The notes: generated from the letters alone by a model not told the origin. A stretch of 64,000 nt of DNA from Molanna angustata (GCA_963576475.1 OY754979.1:26665034-26729033); one strand, 5' to 3'; counted from the first letter of the stretch, positions 23,371-34,308 are shown. Numbers and translations: made by a program.

Positions 23371-25330
23371 AGGAATTTCATCATATACATATTGTGTACG
23401 TCACATTTCTTGAGTAGGTTGAAAGATATTGCTTACTGGTTATAAATCTGTTTGTTAGTAAAATGAATAAAAAATATGGTAAAATAAATTATTTATAATT
23501 CTGTATATTGGCTTGATTTTTGGTTTGAAACAATGATAATAAACAAATACAAAAACGCTTTTGCTATAAATGTTAAATGATATCGATCCCGAGTATACTG
23601 ATAGTTCATTATATCGTACTATTTTTTTTCTCTATATAACAACACTGTCGTCGTCGGCAAAAAATGAGATAGGATCCTTAAATTACTTCGTGTATTGCCA
23701 CTGTGAAAAAATAAATATCCGAGGCTATTTATTATGTACACCATCACAATATCCCGGCGAGTTTTTTGATAGGTGAACAAATATTTCGGGAATTTGGAAA
23801 TTTACTTTTTAGATTTTCCATCAATGATAAACACGATTAAAATTTATTCGACGTTAAAGGACAGGCGTGGAATGCTTTAATTAAAACGTCATTTTATATT
23901 ATGGCAACACGATTATCATATAAAATTAACGTTCTAATTTAAGTCAACATTATTTTACTAAATAAATATTTTGATAAATGATATATCGTTCAAACATTTA
24001 TAATAGGGTTTATGAATATTATTATATTTCAATATTTACACAGAAATATACTTATCTGTATCTGTATTTCTTATGCGAGGATTCAGTAAAAACAAGCACT
24101 TCAAAAAACCAAAAATTCAATTTTAATATGAGCTGTATGCAAAAAAATTGAATATCTTGTACCATCAGACAAAACTAAGGATTTCGAATAAAAAATGCGC
24201 GATCAATTTTCATTTTTTATGCTAACATACACAAAATTAGCTTCACATGTAACGATATTCGTAGTAGGTATGTCTCATTTTCAAACCACATTGTAAATAA
24301 TTGTGAATGATTTAAATCTGTTTTACATCGTCATAAAATTAGTGAGTGACGATGTTGACTGTAAAGAATATATACGTCGTGTGATTTTATATGGAAATTA
24401 TATTCTTTTTCAATTCGAATTTTCTAACATTTTAATACGATATAGTATATTATATAAGAAATGGAAAGAATATACATAAGAATGTATATGTAAGGAATAA
24501 AATGTAAGGTTACTTACTCAGCAATTTCATTTTTCTATGAATTCTGGCATAAAAGTTTATTGCTTACGCAAGATTGGTGTTCTAAATTGAAATATTCCAT
24601 AGAAATTATTTAGAATGGTAGATACCTATTTAACTTTCTACTTTCTACATTTTCTCTGTGGTTTTAAAATAGAACAAAAATTATTTACGTAGGATCTGCA
24701 TTGAATGTCTAAGATGTTTGTGATAAGTATAATATTATACAAATGTATTTATTAATTTTAAATTGGTATACTGTGAAAACTGATAGAAATGGTCGTTGTG
24801 GGCGCCCCAGAAGAGCCTTATTACTAATGTTTGATTTATGGGAGTATTTTTATTCGTGGTTTTGTCTAAATCAACAAATAATTAGAAGAAATGTACTTGG
24901 GTATTTACAAAAGGCTGTGGCTGTTGTAAGAAAATGTTTCTCAAGATATATGTAAAGAATTCTCCTTTATATAGGTACATACACTATTGGGATATTACAA
25001 AAGTTTAGGTATCAATTTAACCCTTATTTGCTCAAGGTATTCGAAAAGTAAATGATGCTTTTTGACCGACGGTACTAACGAATACCTACCACATACTTCA
25101 AATTAGTTATTTAACATTACAATAGTTTTTCGTAGCAAACACCCGTAGGTGTAGCAAAAAAACATATCTTCTATGGTCCATTACATAATAAACGTAAGTA
25201 AAACTAATATAATGACAATAAATGTCATTTTATGTACATCGTGGCCATTGGTAATCATTTTAAAAAAATGTAACAAGTAGTTATGTCATTGATTTTTTCA
25301 TTTCATTTTGTATCTATCGGATTGAATATT
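23371..25330. other. AT-rich intron, nothing supported
   Basis: I found no exon, RNA or recognisable repeat. Short open stretches at 23570 and 24743 have no family signature. The segment ends at the left copy of the R1-A target duplication. Confidence 0.5.
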
Positions 25331-25420
25331 TAATAAAAACTTAATTGCATTTTAAAAAATGATCGAGGTTACTTTGCTCATATTAGCGTAAGTATTTTTA
25401 AAAAGTTAAAATTTTATTTT
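25331..25420 (+). repeat. Left copy of ~90-bp direct repeat flanking R1-A
   Basis: It runs from 'taataaaaacttaattgcat' through 'gatcgaggttactttgctca' and 'tattagcgtaag' to 'gttaaaattttatttt'. It is identical to 30641-30731 except for one extra A in an A-run there. Bases outside differ immediately on both sides. Read as a target-site duplication of unusual length. Confidence 0.85.
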
Positions 25421-25815
25421 TATATAATATTTTATTCTTATTTCTTTTATTGACTTTGCATAACATCTGTCTGTACCTAACAGTAATTTTGTCTCCTATT
25501 TCAATTCAGTTTCTGAAGAAAATAATATATAAGTACCTATGTTTATTTTATTTTATTTATATTAAATTTTTATCTTCTTTTTTTTCGCATTTTTAAACCA
25601 TTTGTTGTTTTTTCTTTTCTGTTCAAGTCTCAACGGTTGTTGGCATACACACATTCTTTCTTTCCATCTGATATTACTTTAATTTTACTCTTGTAAAATC
25701 TTAATTTTTAATACGATTTTCTTTTACGTTCTGATTCCGTGCCACGTTTCTCTTTATTATTTATTTATTTTTATATTTTTGACTAGACATTTTAACTCTA
25801 TTCTAACAAATTAAA

Positions 25816-27216
25816 ATGGTAAAAACTAAACGGACCAGGAAGAGAATTCGGAAGACGTTGGAGTCCCTTACTCCCGCTACCCCGTCACCGCCTATCTCAA
25901 GAACAAGATTCTCTAGCCATGGAACATCGTCTGTCTCCGCTGAGAACCACACCGTGGCGACTCGCGTTGAGATGGATCAGTGTAGTCCGCCAACACAGAC
26001 CGCGCCCGTATCAAATCTCTCGTCACCATCATCTCGCGATGATAACGTTGAGAGCAAAGAAGATGACTGTGGCATACCTATTTTTTCGCCAATGATTGAC
26101 AGCGCATTTGAAGCTGTCTCTGTACTTCAAGATAGTTTGGCCGGTAGTGAAGTCACTCAAGAGATACAATTGACTGTCGGCCGACAAGTTCAGGTCCTCC
26201 TTGCGATAATTGGACGCCATGACAGCCGTATGGCTGAATCTCTTGGACGGGAAGCTGTGCTTAATGAGCGAATTCGTGCTTTGAACCAGGAAAAACATGG
26301 TCTACAATGCCAAATAGATATGCTTGAACTGGAGATGCGACCCGTTATGCATAAAATCGCACATAATATTGCTCCAAAAGCAACTGACACTTTTGCTTCA
26401 CGTTCCGCTGGCCATAACGGCCCTCCACCAATAACAAGAATTGGTTTTCCCGCTCTACCAGCCAAGCCTGCAGTATGTATCTTCCCGACTGGAGAAGATA
26501 TATCATCTTTCATCGAAACAAAAAGAGTTTTAAAAACCACGATTAAGCCCAGCGAGATTGGCGCACAGATCACCAGTGTGCGTAGTATTAGAGGCAATGG
26601 AATCGTAGTCAACACGGCCTCTGCTTCTGACTCCATTAAGCTCCTAAACGCGCCGGCCCTAAAAATGTCCAAGAAACTGAGTGCTCGGTTAGCTCCAAAA
26701 CGGAACCCTAGAGTACGTTTCAGTTTTGTTCCTCGGGATATGTCTCACGAAGAATTCTTGGCTCTGGCGTTTTCGTCAGTCCCAGATATGGGAGTAAGCC
26801 AGGAAGATTGTGTAAAGAATACACATTTCAGCCACTTCATGGGACCTCGCACTGGACCTACGTGTGACAGGGTTTTTGAAGTAACGCCAGCGATCAGACA
26901 CAAACTCATTGAGCTCGGAAGAGTCTATGTAGAATGGAGCGTGTGTAAGGTCCGAGACTTCATACCTATAAATGTGTGCTCAAGATGCCGGATATATGGG
27001 CATACAAGTAAGTATTGCAAAGATCCCCCGCGTTGCGGCCACTGTGCTTCTGGTGAGCATGACTTCTCAGCATGTCCCGTAAAAGACAGTCCACCTACTT
27101 GTGCAGTCTGTACTTCTTTCAAAAAACCAGCATCACACAAATCCGGTTCTGATCAATGTCCAGCTTTTCAGGCTTCTCTGAGCCGTGCCCTATTAACTGT
27201 TGATTATGGCCTGTAG
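25816..27216 (+). CDS. R1-A ORF1, gag-like RNA-binding protein
   Basis: The 466-residue protein begins with a basic MVKTKRTRKRIRK stretch. A Ser/Pro-rich N-terminus and a coiled-coil-like helical section around residues 135-180 follow. Near the C-terminus there are three CCHC zinc knuckles: C388-C391-H396-C401, C407-C410-H415-C420 and a wider C429-C432-H441-C448. Three knuckles in this arrangement are characteristic of R1-type gag proteins, which package element RNA into RNPs. The ATG at 25816 is the first in the long open frame ('aaattaaaatgg'). The frame stops with TAG at 27214, overlapping the start of ORF2 by 11 bp. Confidence 0.9.
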   Translation: MVKTKRTRKRIRKTLESLTPATPSPPISRTRFSSHGTSSVSAENHTVATRVEMDQCSPPTQTAPVSNLSSPSSRDDNVESKEDDCGIPIFSPMIDSAFEAVSVLQDSLAGSEVTQEIQLTVGRQVQVLLAIIGRHDSRMAESLGREAVLNERIRALNQEKHGLQCQIDMLELEMRPVMHKIAHNIAPKATDTFASRSAGHNGPPPITRIGFPALPAKPAVCIFPTGEDISSFIETKRVLKTTIKPSEIGAQITSVRSIRGNGIVVNTASASDSIKLLNAPALKMSKKLSARLAPKRNPRVRFSFVPRDMSHEEFLALAFSSVPDMGVSQEDCVKNTHFSHFMGPRTGPTCDRVFEVTPAIRHKLIELGRVYVEWSVCKVRDFIPINVCSRCRIYGHTSKYCKDPPRCGHCASGEHDFSACPVKDSPPTCAVCTSFKKPASHKSGSDQCPAFQASLSRALLTVDYGL

Positions 27217-30200
27217 TATATCCCTATCAGCCGGTCTTAAAATCGGACAGCTTAATCTGGGCCGACGTCGTGCTGCCTCCTTGGAGCTTATGCAACTTGC
27301 CCATCAACTGAATCTTGATATCTGTCTGGTTCAGGAACCTTACATTGGCGACGGCTCTATGTATGGGACGGATTCAGACTTCCGTGTAATTTCTGCCACT
27401 TGCTGTTCCATTTATTTGCCCCCTCTAGCATCAATAATTATTTTTAATTCTGCAATATCCTATATCTTACTAGATCATCTTTCCTCGAGTACTACAGTCG
27501 TGCTTGAAGTTTCTCTTTTTGGTGAATCCATGTATTTGGTATCAACCTACTTCAAATTTAGTGACCCGATCGAACCACATGTGTGCTTGTTGGACAGTAT
27601 AATGGATCATCTAGGTGGAGCTTCCATTCTGATTGGCGGTGACTTAAATGCTGAATCCCCTTTATGGTGCACTTCAGTATCTCTGGGCTCCAGAAAAGCT
27701 AAACGCGGTGAATTGTGCGAGGATTTCATAGCAGCGCATGCTCTTTCAGTCATTAACGATCCCACTAGCCCACCTACTTTTTCTAGTACCGTCGGTTCTG
27801 GTCACATCGATGTTACTATTGCCTCTTCCCGAATTGCAGACAAAATCAGCCAATGGTGTGTCCATGTGGACGCTTCTTGCAGCGACCATGAACTCATCAC
27901 ATTTTCTGTACGTTCATCCTTAGTTGAACAGCACATCCCTTCTCTAATTCCTGGACGTTTTCGCACCAAGTCTAATCGTTTGATTGATTTTGACTTTGAG
28001 TTTTCTCGCTTCCTTGATCACTTCAATCACACTCTATTGACAACACATGAAATGGCATCCGCCCTTACTGATAGCATTGTCACATGTGCTGAAAAAACTA
28101 TTGGCAGATCAATACCTCGAAAGCTAATGCCAAATACGTGGTGGCATTCCGGTCTTGACGCTCTAAAGCAATGTGCATCACGCTCTCGTCGAGCCCTACG
28201 AACAGGTCGTAGTCGAAACTACACAGTTTTCACTATTTCAAGCCTTTACTGTAGTTACAGACAGGCCCACAATCGTTACAAAAAAGAGATAATTCGCGCT
28301 AAAACCGCAAGCTGGCATAAAATGGTCTCTGAGGTATCTGTTTCGGATCCTTGGGGTGCTGTGTTTAAATGTGTTTCATCAAAACGAGATAACAATGGAG
28401 CTCTTTCATGTATAATCCGTATAAATAATGGCAATATGACTTCATCCATTGATGATACTGCCTCTGCTTTCCTGGATGCATTAGTCTCAAAAGACAATCC
28501 TCTGACTGATAACGATTTTCACAAACAGGTTCGTACTCTTCAAAAAACTATTCCACTAACATCCCCTTCGCCACCAACTTCTGCTGAGGAACTTGATTTA
28601 ATTATCAAGAACCTTAAGCAAAATAAATCCCCAGGCTTAGATCGCATTGATTCTTCTCTAGCACAGAGATGCTGGCGTCTAGCTCGTTCTGAAATGACTG
28701 TCCTCTTCAACCGATGTCTAAATGAAGGCTGTTTTCCAGATTGCTGGAAAACAGGTCTCATGACGATAATATCCAAACGTTGCGGTCGCTCTAGTACGGA
28801 TCCCAAATCATACAGACCCATTACTCTTCTCCCTATTCTAGGTAAAGTTCTCGAGCAATTGATTTGCCGTAGAATTGAGTCACATCTCTCTAATTATCGT
28901 CCGCTATCCCGACGCCAATTTGGTTTTCGTCCCGGCATCTCCACCGTTGACGCTGTTAACGAGATGATAGATTTTGTAGAGTGCTCCAATGAGAAATATG
29001 TTGTAGCCATCTCGCTTGATATAAGTGGTGCGTTTGACAATGCTTGGTGGCCGCTCATTCTGCACAAACTTAAGGCTAGAAATATTCCTCGTAACTTATA
29101 CCTTATTGTTAAGAGCTACTTCGAAAATCGCCACATAGTCCTTCCTGGGGGTCAATTTATTCATAAGCGACAAGTAAGCATTGGATGTCCTCAAGGTTCT
29201 GTTCTCGGTCCACTTCTTTGGAACATTCTTTTCGATGATCTATTGGATCTTCCTCTTCCGAGCAACTGTATAATTCAAGCATATGCTGATGATGCTTACA
29301 TTATGATTCGTGCTGATTCTCGCAGATCAATCGAGAACTCAGCCACCCAAGAGCTGAGCTTTGTTTCTGACTGGGGTATAAAAAACAAGCTATGCTTCGC
29401 TCCGAACAAGACTTATGGCCTGGTATTTAAGGGCATACTTCGCAGACGGCCGTCCATTCAGTTTCTAGGAACAAATATTGTCTTTCGAGACCAAGTCACC
29501 TGTCTCGGAGTTATTCTAGAAAGGGGACCGAGTTTCAAAAATCATGCCAAATCATGTGTAGATAAGGCTAAGTTTGCTTTCATTAAAATAGGACACCTCG
29601 CCAAAGCAAGCTGGGGTCTGCAATTTCCTATCGCCCGCCTTTTCTACAAAGCCGTTTATCTTGGCATCGCTTGCTATGCGGCAGGTTGTTGGTCTAACGC
29701 CTGCGAGTTTCAGCATATTCGAAGAACCTTGCTTTCAGGCCAAAGATTCGCTCTCATTGCACTATCCAAAGCTTACAGAACAAGCCCCACCGAAGTCCTG
29801 CCAATTTTGACAGGCTTAACCCCCCTTGATCTTGAAATTCAACGTAGAGGTACTATTTTTAATTTATTGCGAGGCCGTCCTTCTGTCGTCGGTGACACTT
29901 CTTTTCACCCCCCTGAAAGTCGAATGTCTCGAAGCTCAATTAAGAGAAACGTGAGCGACACTCTACTAAACATTTGGCAAAACCGCTGGACGACCTGTCT
30001 AGTTGGTAGAGTTACCTTTTTATTTTTTCCTGACGTGAGGTCGCGACTGAAATCTCCTTGGGTTGTTCCAGACTTTTGGACTTCTCAATTTCTCACAGGA
30101 CACGGTAACTTTAAAAGCTATCTCCATCGCTTCAACATTGCTCCCTCTTCCTCATGTCAGTTTTGTCAATGTCCGGACCAAACTTCGGATCACATCCTTT

Positions 30201-30376
30201 GGGAGTGTTCCCACCCAATTGTGTCCTCTTACAGATCGGAGCTCCTCGTTGCTGTCCGTGGGCCTCTTCAAGGTCCCATTGGACATGCGGACTTAGTGAT
30301 CTCGAAGAACAATTACAAAGCCTTCAAACGATTTTGCCATAGATACGGTGCCTTATTATCCGAAGATTCTCACTGA
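27206..30376 (+). CDS. R1-A ORF2, APE endonuclease and reverse transcriptase
   Basis: 1056 residues from the first ATG (27206). The frame is open slightly upstream, so a start before this ATG cannot be excluded. Domains in order: APE-type endonuclease (QEPY near residue 46, GGDLNAES with catalytic D146/N148, and a SDH motif); RT with KSYRPITLLPILGK, FGFRPGISTVDAV, LDISGAFDNAWW, GCPQGSVLGPLLWN and the catalytic YADD at 693-696; thumb; and a C-terminal knuckle C984-x2-C987-x8-H996-x4-C1001. The protein nicks target DNA and primes cDNA synthesis there. No frameshift or stop is seen. The ATG lies inside the end of ORF1, suggesting termination-coupled reinitiation. Confidence 0.92.
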   Translation: MACSISLSAGLKIGQLNLGRRRAASLELMQLAHQLNLDICLVQEPYIGDGSMYGTDSDFRVISATCCSIYLPPLASIIIFNSAISYILLDHLSSSTTVVLEVSLFGESMYLVSTYFKFSDPIEPHVCLLDSIMDHLGGASILIGGDLNAESPLWCTSVSLGSRKAKRGELCEDFIAAHALSVINDPTSPPTFSSTVGSGHIDVTIASSRIADKISQWCVHVDASCSDHELITFSVRSSLVEQHIPSLIPGRFRTKSNRLIDFDFEFSRFLDHFNHTLLTTHEMASALTDSIVTCAEKTIGRSIPRKLMPNTWWHSGLDALKQCASRSRRALRTGRSRNYTVFTISSLYCSYRQAHNRYKKEIIRAKTASWHKMVSEVSVSDPWGAVFKCVSSKRDNNGALSCIIRINNGNMTSSIDDTASAFLDALVSKDNPLTDNDFHKQVRTLQKTIPLTSPSPPTSAEELDLIIKNLKQNKSPGLDRIDSSLAQRCWRLARSEMTVLFNRCLNEGCFPDCWKTGLMTIISKRCGRSSTDPKSYRPITLLPILGKVLEQLICRRIESHLSNYRPLSRRQFGFRPGISTVDAVNEMIDFVECSNEKYVVAISLDISGAFDNAWWPLILHKLKARNIPRNLYLIVKSYFENRHIVLPGGQFIHKRQVSIGCPQGSVLGPLLWNILFDDLLDLPLPSNCIIQAYADDAYIMIRADSRRSIENSATQELSFVSDWGIKNKLCFAPNKTYGLVFKGILRRRPSIQFLGTNIVFRDQVTCLGVILERGPSFKNHAKSCVDKAKFAFIKIGHLAKASWGLQFPIARLFYKAVYLGIACYAAGCWSNACEFQHIRRTLLSGQRFALIALSKAYRTSPTEVLPILTGLTPLDLEIQRRGTIFNLLRGRPSVVGDTSFHPPESRMSRSSIKRNVSDTLLNIWQNRWTTCLVGRVTFLFFPDVRSRLKSPWVVPDFWTSQFLTGHGNFKSYLHRFNIAPSSSCQFCQCPDQTSDHILWECSHPIVSSYRSELLVAVRGPLQGPIGHADLVISKNNYKAFKRFCHRYGALLSEDSH

Positions 30377-30640
30377 CTTTTCTGTTTCCAGAGATATTGG
30401 TCACTTCTCTGATGCCCTATATATATGGATCTGAAGTCGCCGACAGTCCGCAAGTGTGAATCTCAATTCGCACTTGTTGATTGTTCTTTTTGCACATGGT
30501 GCCGAGATTGCTAATCTAGAGGGCTCCATGAGCTACTCTTCGTGCCATGCATTGTTTTTTTTTGTCATTCATTCTAGCGTTCTGCGAAGGGGCCGTTGAC
30601 AGTCCCCATATGCGGAGCGGGTGGTGGTGGGAGTAGCGAA
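30377..30640 (+). other. R1-A 3' UTR with GT-rich terminus
   Basis: It contains 'ttctgcgaaggggccgttga', 'cagtccccatatgcggagcg' and the terminal 'gggtggtggtggg'. The same plan recurs in the truncated R1 copies at 33466-33978 and 31800-32392 and in R1-B, so it is a conserved family 3' end and probably the RT recognition region. Confidence 0.8.
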
Positions 30641-30731
30641 TAATAAAAACTTAATTGCATTTTAAAAAATGATCGAGGTTACTTTGCTCATATTAGCGTA
30701 AGTATTTTTAAAAAAGTTAAAATTTTATTTT
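30641..30731 (+). repeat. Right copy of ~90-bp direct repeat flanking R1-A
   Basis: Partner of 25331-25420. It is 91 bp because of one additional A before 'gttaaaattttatttt'. Confidence 0.85.
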
Positions 30732-30759
30732 CGAACCCTTCTAGAGGCCTACATTTATT

Positions 30760-31412
30760 AACTAGTTGCATGTAACACATGAGATCCAACTGTCGATAGT
30801 GATAGTATGTACAGTTGAAGAATAAGTACCAAACTATAAACCCATAAATACAAATTATTTAATATTTTAAGATACTTATGGTTCTCTATACAACACATGT
30901 ACCTAGGTATGTATGTCAAGATAGGATAGTATGGAGGTCAGTCCTATGATCCTACCCAGAATATGAAAACAGCATAATGGTATGTATGTATGTTTGGAGA
31001 TTAGTATCAAACTATTAAGTCCTCTTAGATTATTGTGTGTAGCTATTGCCATACAAATTGTATGAAGCAATGTCGTCACTAAATTCATTTTTTATAAAAA
31101 TTGTTAAAAAAATTTTGAGATGTGCTAATACAATGGTGATATTTTTTATAGAAAATTAAATTATCTAGTTGGGGTGTTTCGGCTTTTTTCGATATTTTTT
31201 AAAAAAATGGAAATATAGGCAGTTAAACTCAAAAATTTTCATAAAAAGATATTTTTCTTAATAAAAAATGTTTGAGAAACCCTGGAATTTTTTTAAAAAA
31301 ACCAATTTGAGATTTTATATTTGTCTATGTTTATACCAATTTTCAGCGTTCTAGCTTTTACGGTTTCTGAGATATATGGAAAAATAAATCAAAATTTCAA
31401 AAGTTGATAACC
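30760..31412 (+). repeat. Unknown 0.65-kb unit P, copy 1 of an inverted pair
   Basis: It runs from 'aactagttgcatgtaacaca' to 'ggaaaaataaatcaaaattt'. Its inverse is at 40532-42230, interrupted there by an inserted element. Without the insert the lengths agree (653 versus about 662 bp). No coding potential. Confidence 0.8.
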
Positions 31413-31799
31413 CCTGACTGAAACAAAAATTCACAATTCTGAGTATAAAAGTTTTATAGGCTTGTAATGTTTTATATATTTTAAAATTTTGGGCTCTGTA
31501 AATTAAGCGGATCAAAAGTTATTAGGGGGGGACAGACAGACATACACACAGACACACACACACACAAAACTCACATAAAATGTTCTACTCCGAATTCTGA
31601 GAAAATCCATGTACGGGAACATATATGCTGCGAGGCCTCTAGTTGGTGCTATTAGCATGCAAAAAGTCCACTACACCATACAAAATTTTCCTTCGTACAC
31701 GCATCTTGGCTTAATAATGTCGATTCATTAAGAGAATTGAATTCTCATGAACGAATCGACAGTTGGAATAAGACAAAATTAAAAACTCAATTTGGGGTT
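31413..31799. other. Non-coding spacer with short CA-type repeat
   Basis: A 'gacagacagacatac' and 'cacacacac' tract at 31528-31566 is the only structure. Nothing else is supported. Confidence 0.4.
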
Positions 31800-32392
31800 A
31801 TGTTTCGATCCCACCTTTAAATTTACCCGCAGTTCGTGGAGAGATTGACAACTTAGCCCAGATTTCCCTTCTAGATGCTTGGCAACGTCGCTGGTCGTCT
31901 TCTTCCGTAGGCAGACTGACATTATTTCTTTCCGATGTGAGGACTCGTATTTTTTCTTTGTGGATTGTTCCTGATTATTGAAGCACGCAATTCCTTCAAG
32001 AGTTAGTTTTAAGAGTTATCTTTTTCGTTTTCACTTATCCGATTCGTCCTCGTGTCAGCGTTGTGATAATCCTGAACAGACTTCTGAGCAAATCCTATGG
32101 GAATGCACTAACTTCTCCGTGTCACCTTTCCGACGAGAACTCTACAACGATGTCTGAAGGAATTTTTTCGACCCATTGAACATGCGGACTTTGTTGCCAC
32201 GAAGAGCAACTTTAGGGCATTCAAGACATTCCGTCTTAAATACGGTGCACTCTTATTTTCACTATCAGTGAACGGTGAGTCAGTTGTTTCCACATAATAA
32301 GCTCTCTGTTCATATATGTTCTTTCAGAGTTTTGCTAGGGGCCGTTATTAATCCTCATAAGCAAAACGGGTGGTGTATGGGGAAGACAGCCT
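31800..32392 (+). pseudogene. R1-B family, 3'-terminal fragment
   Basis: The plus-strand sequence aligns with the end of the R1-B ORF2: NLPAVRGEIDNLA, LLDAWQRRWSSSSVGR, IVPDY then a stop (tga), CQRCDNPEQTSEQILWECTN, and GHADFVATKSNFRAFKT in broken form. A 3' UTR with 'gttttgctaggggccgttat' and 'aacgggtggtgtatggggaa' follows. It is 5'-truncated, with stops and small deletions. Confidence 0.85.
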
Positions 32393-33465
32393 TTAGTGAA
32401 CTCATGAGTGAACTATCTGAGATGTTATTTTTCCTCTTGTTTTTGCGAATTTCAGCTCTAACGGAATACCCAAAACGATTATAATAAAAAAAGAGTGGAA
32501 GCAGTGATTTTGGCCGGTGCTTCACAACGAATATCATAAAAATTCTATTGCGTCAAAGTTCTGAGGATCTGTATACTTTCGACAAAATTGAAAAGATATT
32601 AACAGTTTGACAAATTAGTATTGACGTCTCACGAATAATTTTATCCGAGATAAAATTTCGTCTCGATTTCCCGGCGAATATAATATTATTTCATTTAATC
32701 AAAGCCGCTTTAGAAAATTTGACTCGGTTCCAAATGATTTAGCCTGTTGTAGTTATATACAAGAGTAATCCATCAATGTCAGACATCTTAGCATAGATAT
32801 TAACAGATGGGTATAATGTTATACAATTTACATGATAGGTAGGTACCAACCTAAGAAAGTACCTGTCTGTGCCTGAATTCAAATAATTCTTGCTCGGCGA
32901 ATTGAAGAATTATTTCATGCTGGCAACATTGCCGACATCAATTTCCCGCCACCGCGCCACGTCATCCGAACAATGACGCAAAGTTTTCTCTTGTATATTA
33001 TTCGAGTTTTCAGGCCAAGGCAAGAGAGCAAAGATAATTTATCCGTGTTTACTAAGTGTTAAAAAGAATTTTATAATAATAATAATGTATTGTATTTTAA
33101 GGCGCCGTTGTTCATTATTCGAAGGTTCCTGAAAGATCAAGACGCCATGAAACTTTTTGTTCGGATTTGTGTTATGAACGAAGAGTTTGTATACGTATAA
33201 ATTATTATGTCCGTCTGTATGTCTTTATTAATTCACGTCTTTAAGATAAGTTTAAAACAAATTAAATATTTTGGATTTTTGTCATTCATTTAAACTTTCG
33301 TAAAGACGAGAAATTTTCTATACATAGGTATTTTATAACAATCATAAAATTCATTGTTAACTTCATATAGATGTGAAGTTGTGTATGAAAATTTCTCATC
33401 TATATGAAAAAAATAATATTAAATATACCAACCATATCTCATCGAGGTATATTTGTCTCTAAAAA
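32393..33465. other. Non-coding intron, nothing supported
   Basis: No gene or recognisable element. The sequence is AT-rich with a slightly more balanced stretch near 32900-33010. Confidence 0.45.
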
Positions 33466-33978
33466 TTGCCTCATGTCAGTTCTGTCAATACCCAGACCAA
33501 ACTTCGGAACAAATCCTGTGGGATTGTTGCCACCCTATGGAGTCCTCTTATAGATCGGAACTCCTCGTTGATGTCCGTGGGCCTCTTCATGGTCCCATTG
33601 GTCACGCGGATTTTGTGATCTCGAAGAACAATTTTAAAGCCTTTAAGAAGTTTTGTCATAGTTATGGTGCCTTACTATTGTTAGATTCCCAGTAGGCCAA
33701 TTTTTTACAATATGCATTCACAAAGAGGTTTATTTATAAACATATCATTCAACAATTTCCAATATAACGTCAGAGATCATTATTTTGTCACAGTTATGGT
33801 GCCTTACTATTGTTAGATTCCCAGTAGGTTAATTTTTTACAGAAATCTTGGTCATACCCCTGATGTTGATTATTTAAAAAGATCTGAAGTCCACGAGTGT
33901 GAATCTTCCATTCAGCGTTCTGTGAAGGGACCGTTTACAGTCCCCATACGCAGAGTGGGTGGTGGTGGGTGTAGCGAA
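33466..33978 (+). pseudogene. R1-A family, 3'-terminal fragment with internal duplication
   Basis: The frame SCQFCQYPDQTSEQILWDCC, then GPIGHADFVISKNNFKAF to a stop at 33693-33695, matches the end of R1-A ORF2. The 3' UTR ends in 'gggtggtggtgggtgtagcg'. A ~58-bp block beginning 'ttttgtcatagttatggtgc' occurs twice (about 33652-33711 and 33784-33841), with ~75 bp of foreign-looking sequence between. Confidence 0.85.
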
Positions 33979-34308
33979 TACCAAACATACGAACAAGGCG
34001 CACCTCAACGTTATTTTTAGCAAAAAAAAAACACAAACGTCGCTCAGAATTCGCCATTGTACGGATGTCTTACAACATAATATAACAATTTGAAAAGGAT
34101 CAGGTCCATGGACACATTCTGTATGTCCAGGACCCTTTTCAGGAGCCACATTAGACAGGAATAATTCGTTGTTTTGTTACTAGCAGAGAGTAGGTATATG
34201 TAACATAAAATCAAAGGTGGGCTGATTAAGTTACAATTACTTATGTTATTCTTATTAATTCATATTTATTATATATATCGTTATTTTTTTTATACGTTTC
34301 CCATTTTT
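33979..34308. other. Spacer with a small hairpin
   Basis: 34092-34143 can fold: 'gaaaaggatcaggtccatgg' faces 'tgtccaggacccttttc'. Otherwise nothing is supported. Confidence 0.4.

Larger units (their letters stand above)
25421..30640 (+). mobile_element. R1-A: complete R1-clade non-LTR retrotransposon
   Basis: The 5.2-kb element has a 395-bp 5' UTR, ORF1 (25816-27216), ORF2 (27206-30376) and a 264-bp 3' UTR. It has no LTRs and no poly(A). The 3' end is 'gggtggtggtgggagtagcgaa', supported independently by the truncated copy ending near 33978. Both ORFs are intact, so the element could be autonomous. R1-clade assignment rests on the three-knuckle ORF1, the APE endonuclease, the RT signature and the C-terminal CCHC of ORF2 with no RNase H domain. 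No rDNA-like target is visible, so it is probably not an rDNA-specific R1. Confidence 0.9.

Noticed and set aside
26029..28821. Minus-strand and alternative frames within R1-A
   Set aside because: They overlap intact ORF1 and ORF2 and have no family signature.
25421..30640. rDNA-specific R1 insertion
   Set aside because: The flanks are AT-rich and show no 28S rRNA-like sequence, so the element belongs to the R1 clade but not to the rDNA-specific R1 niche.
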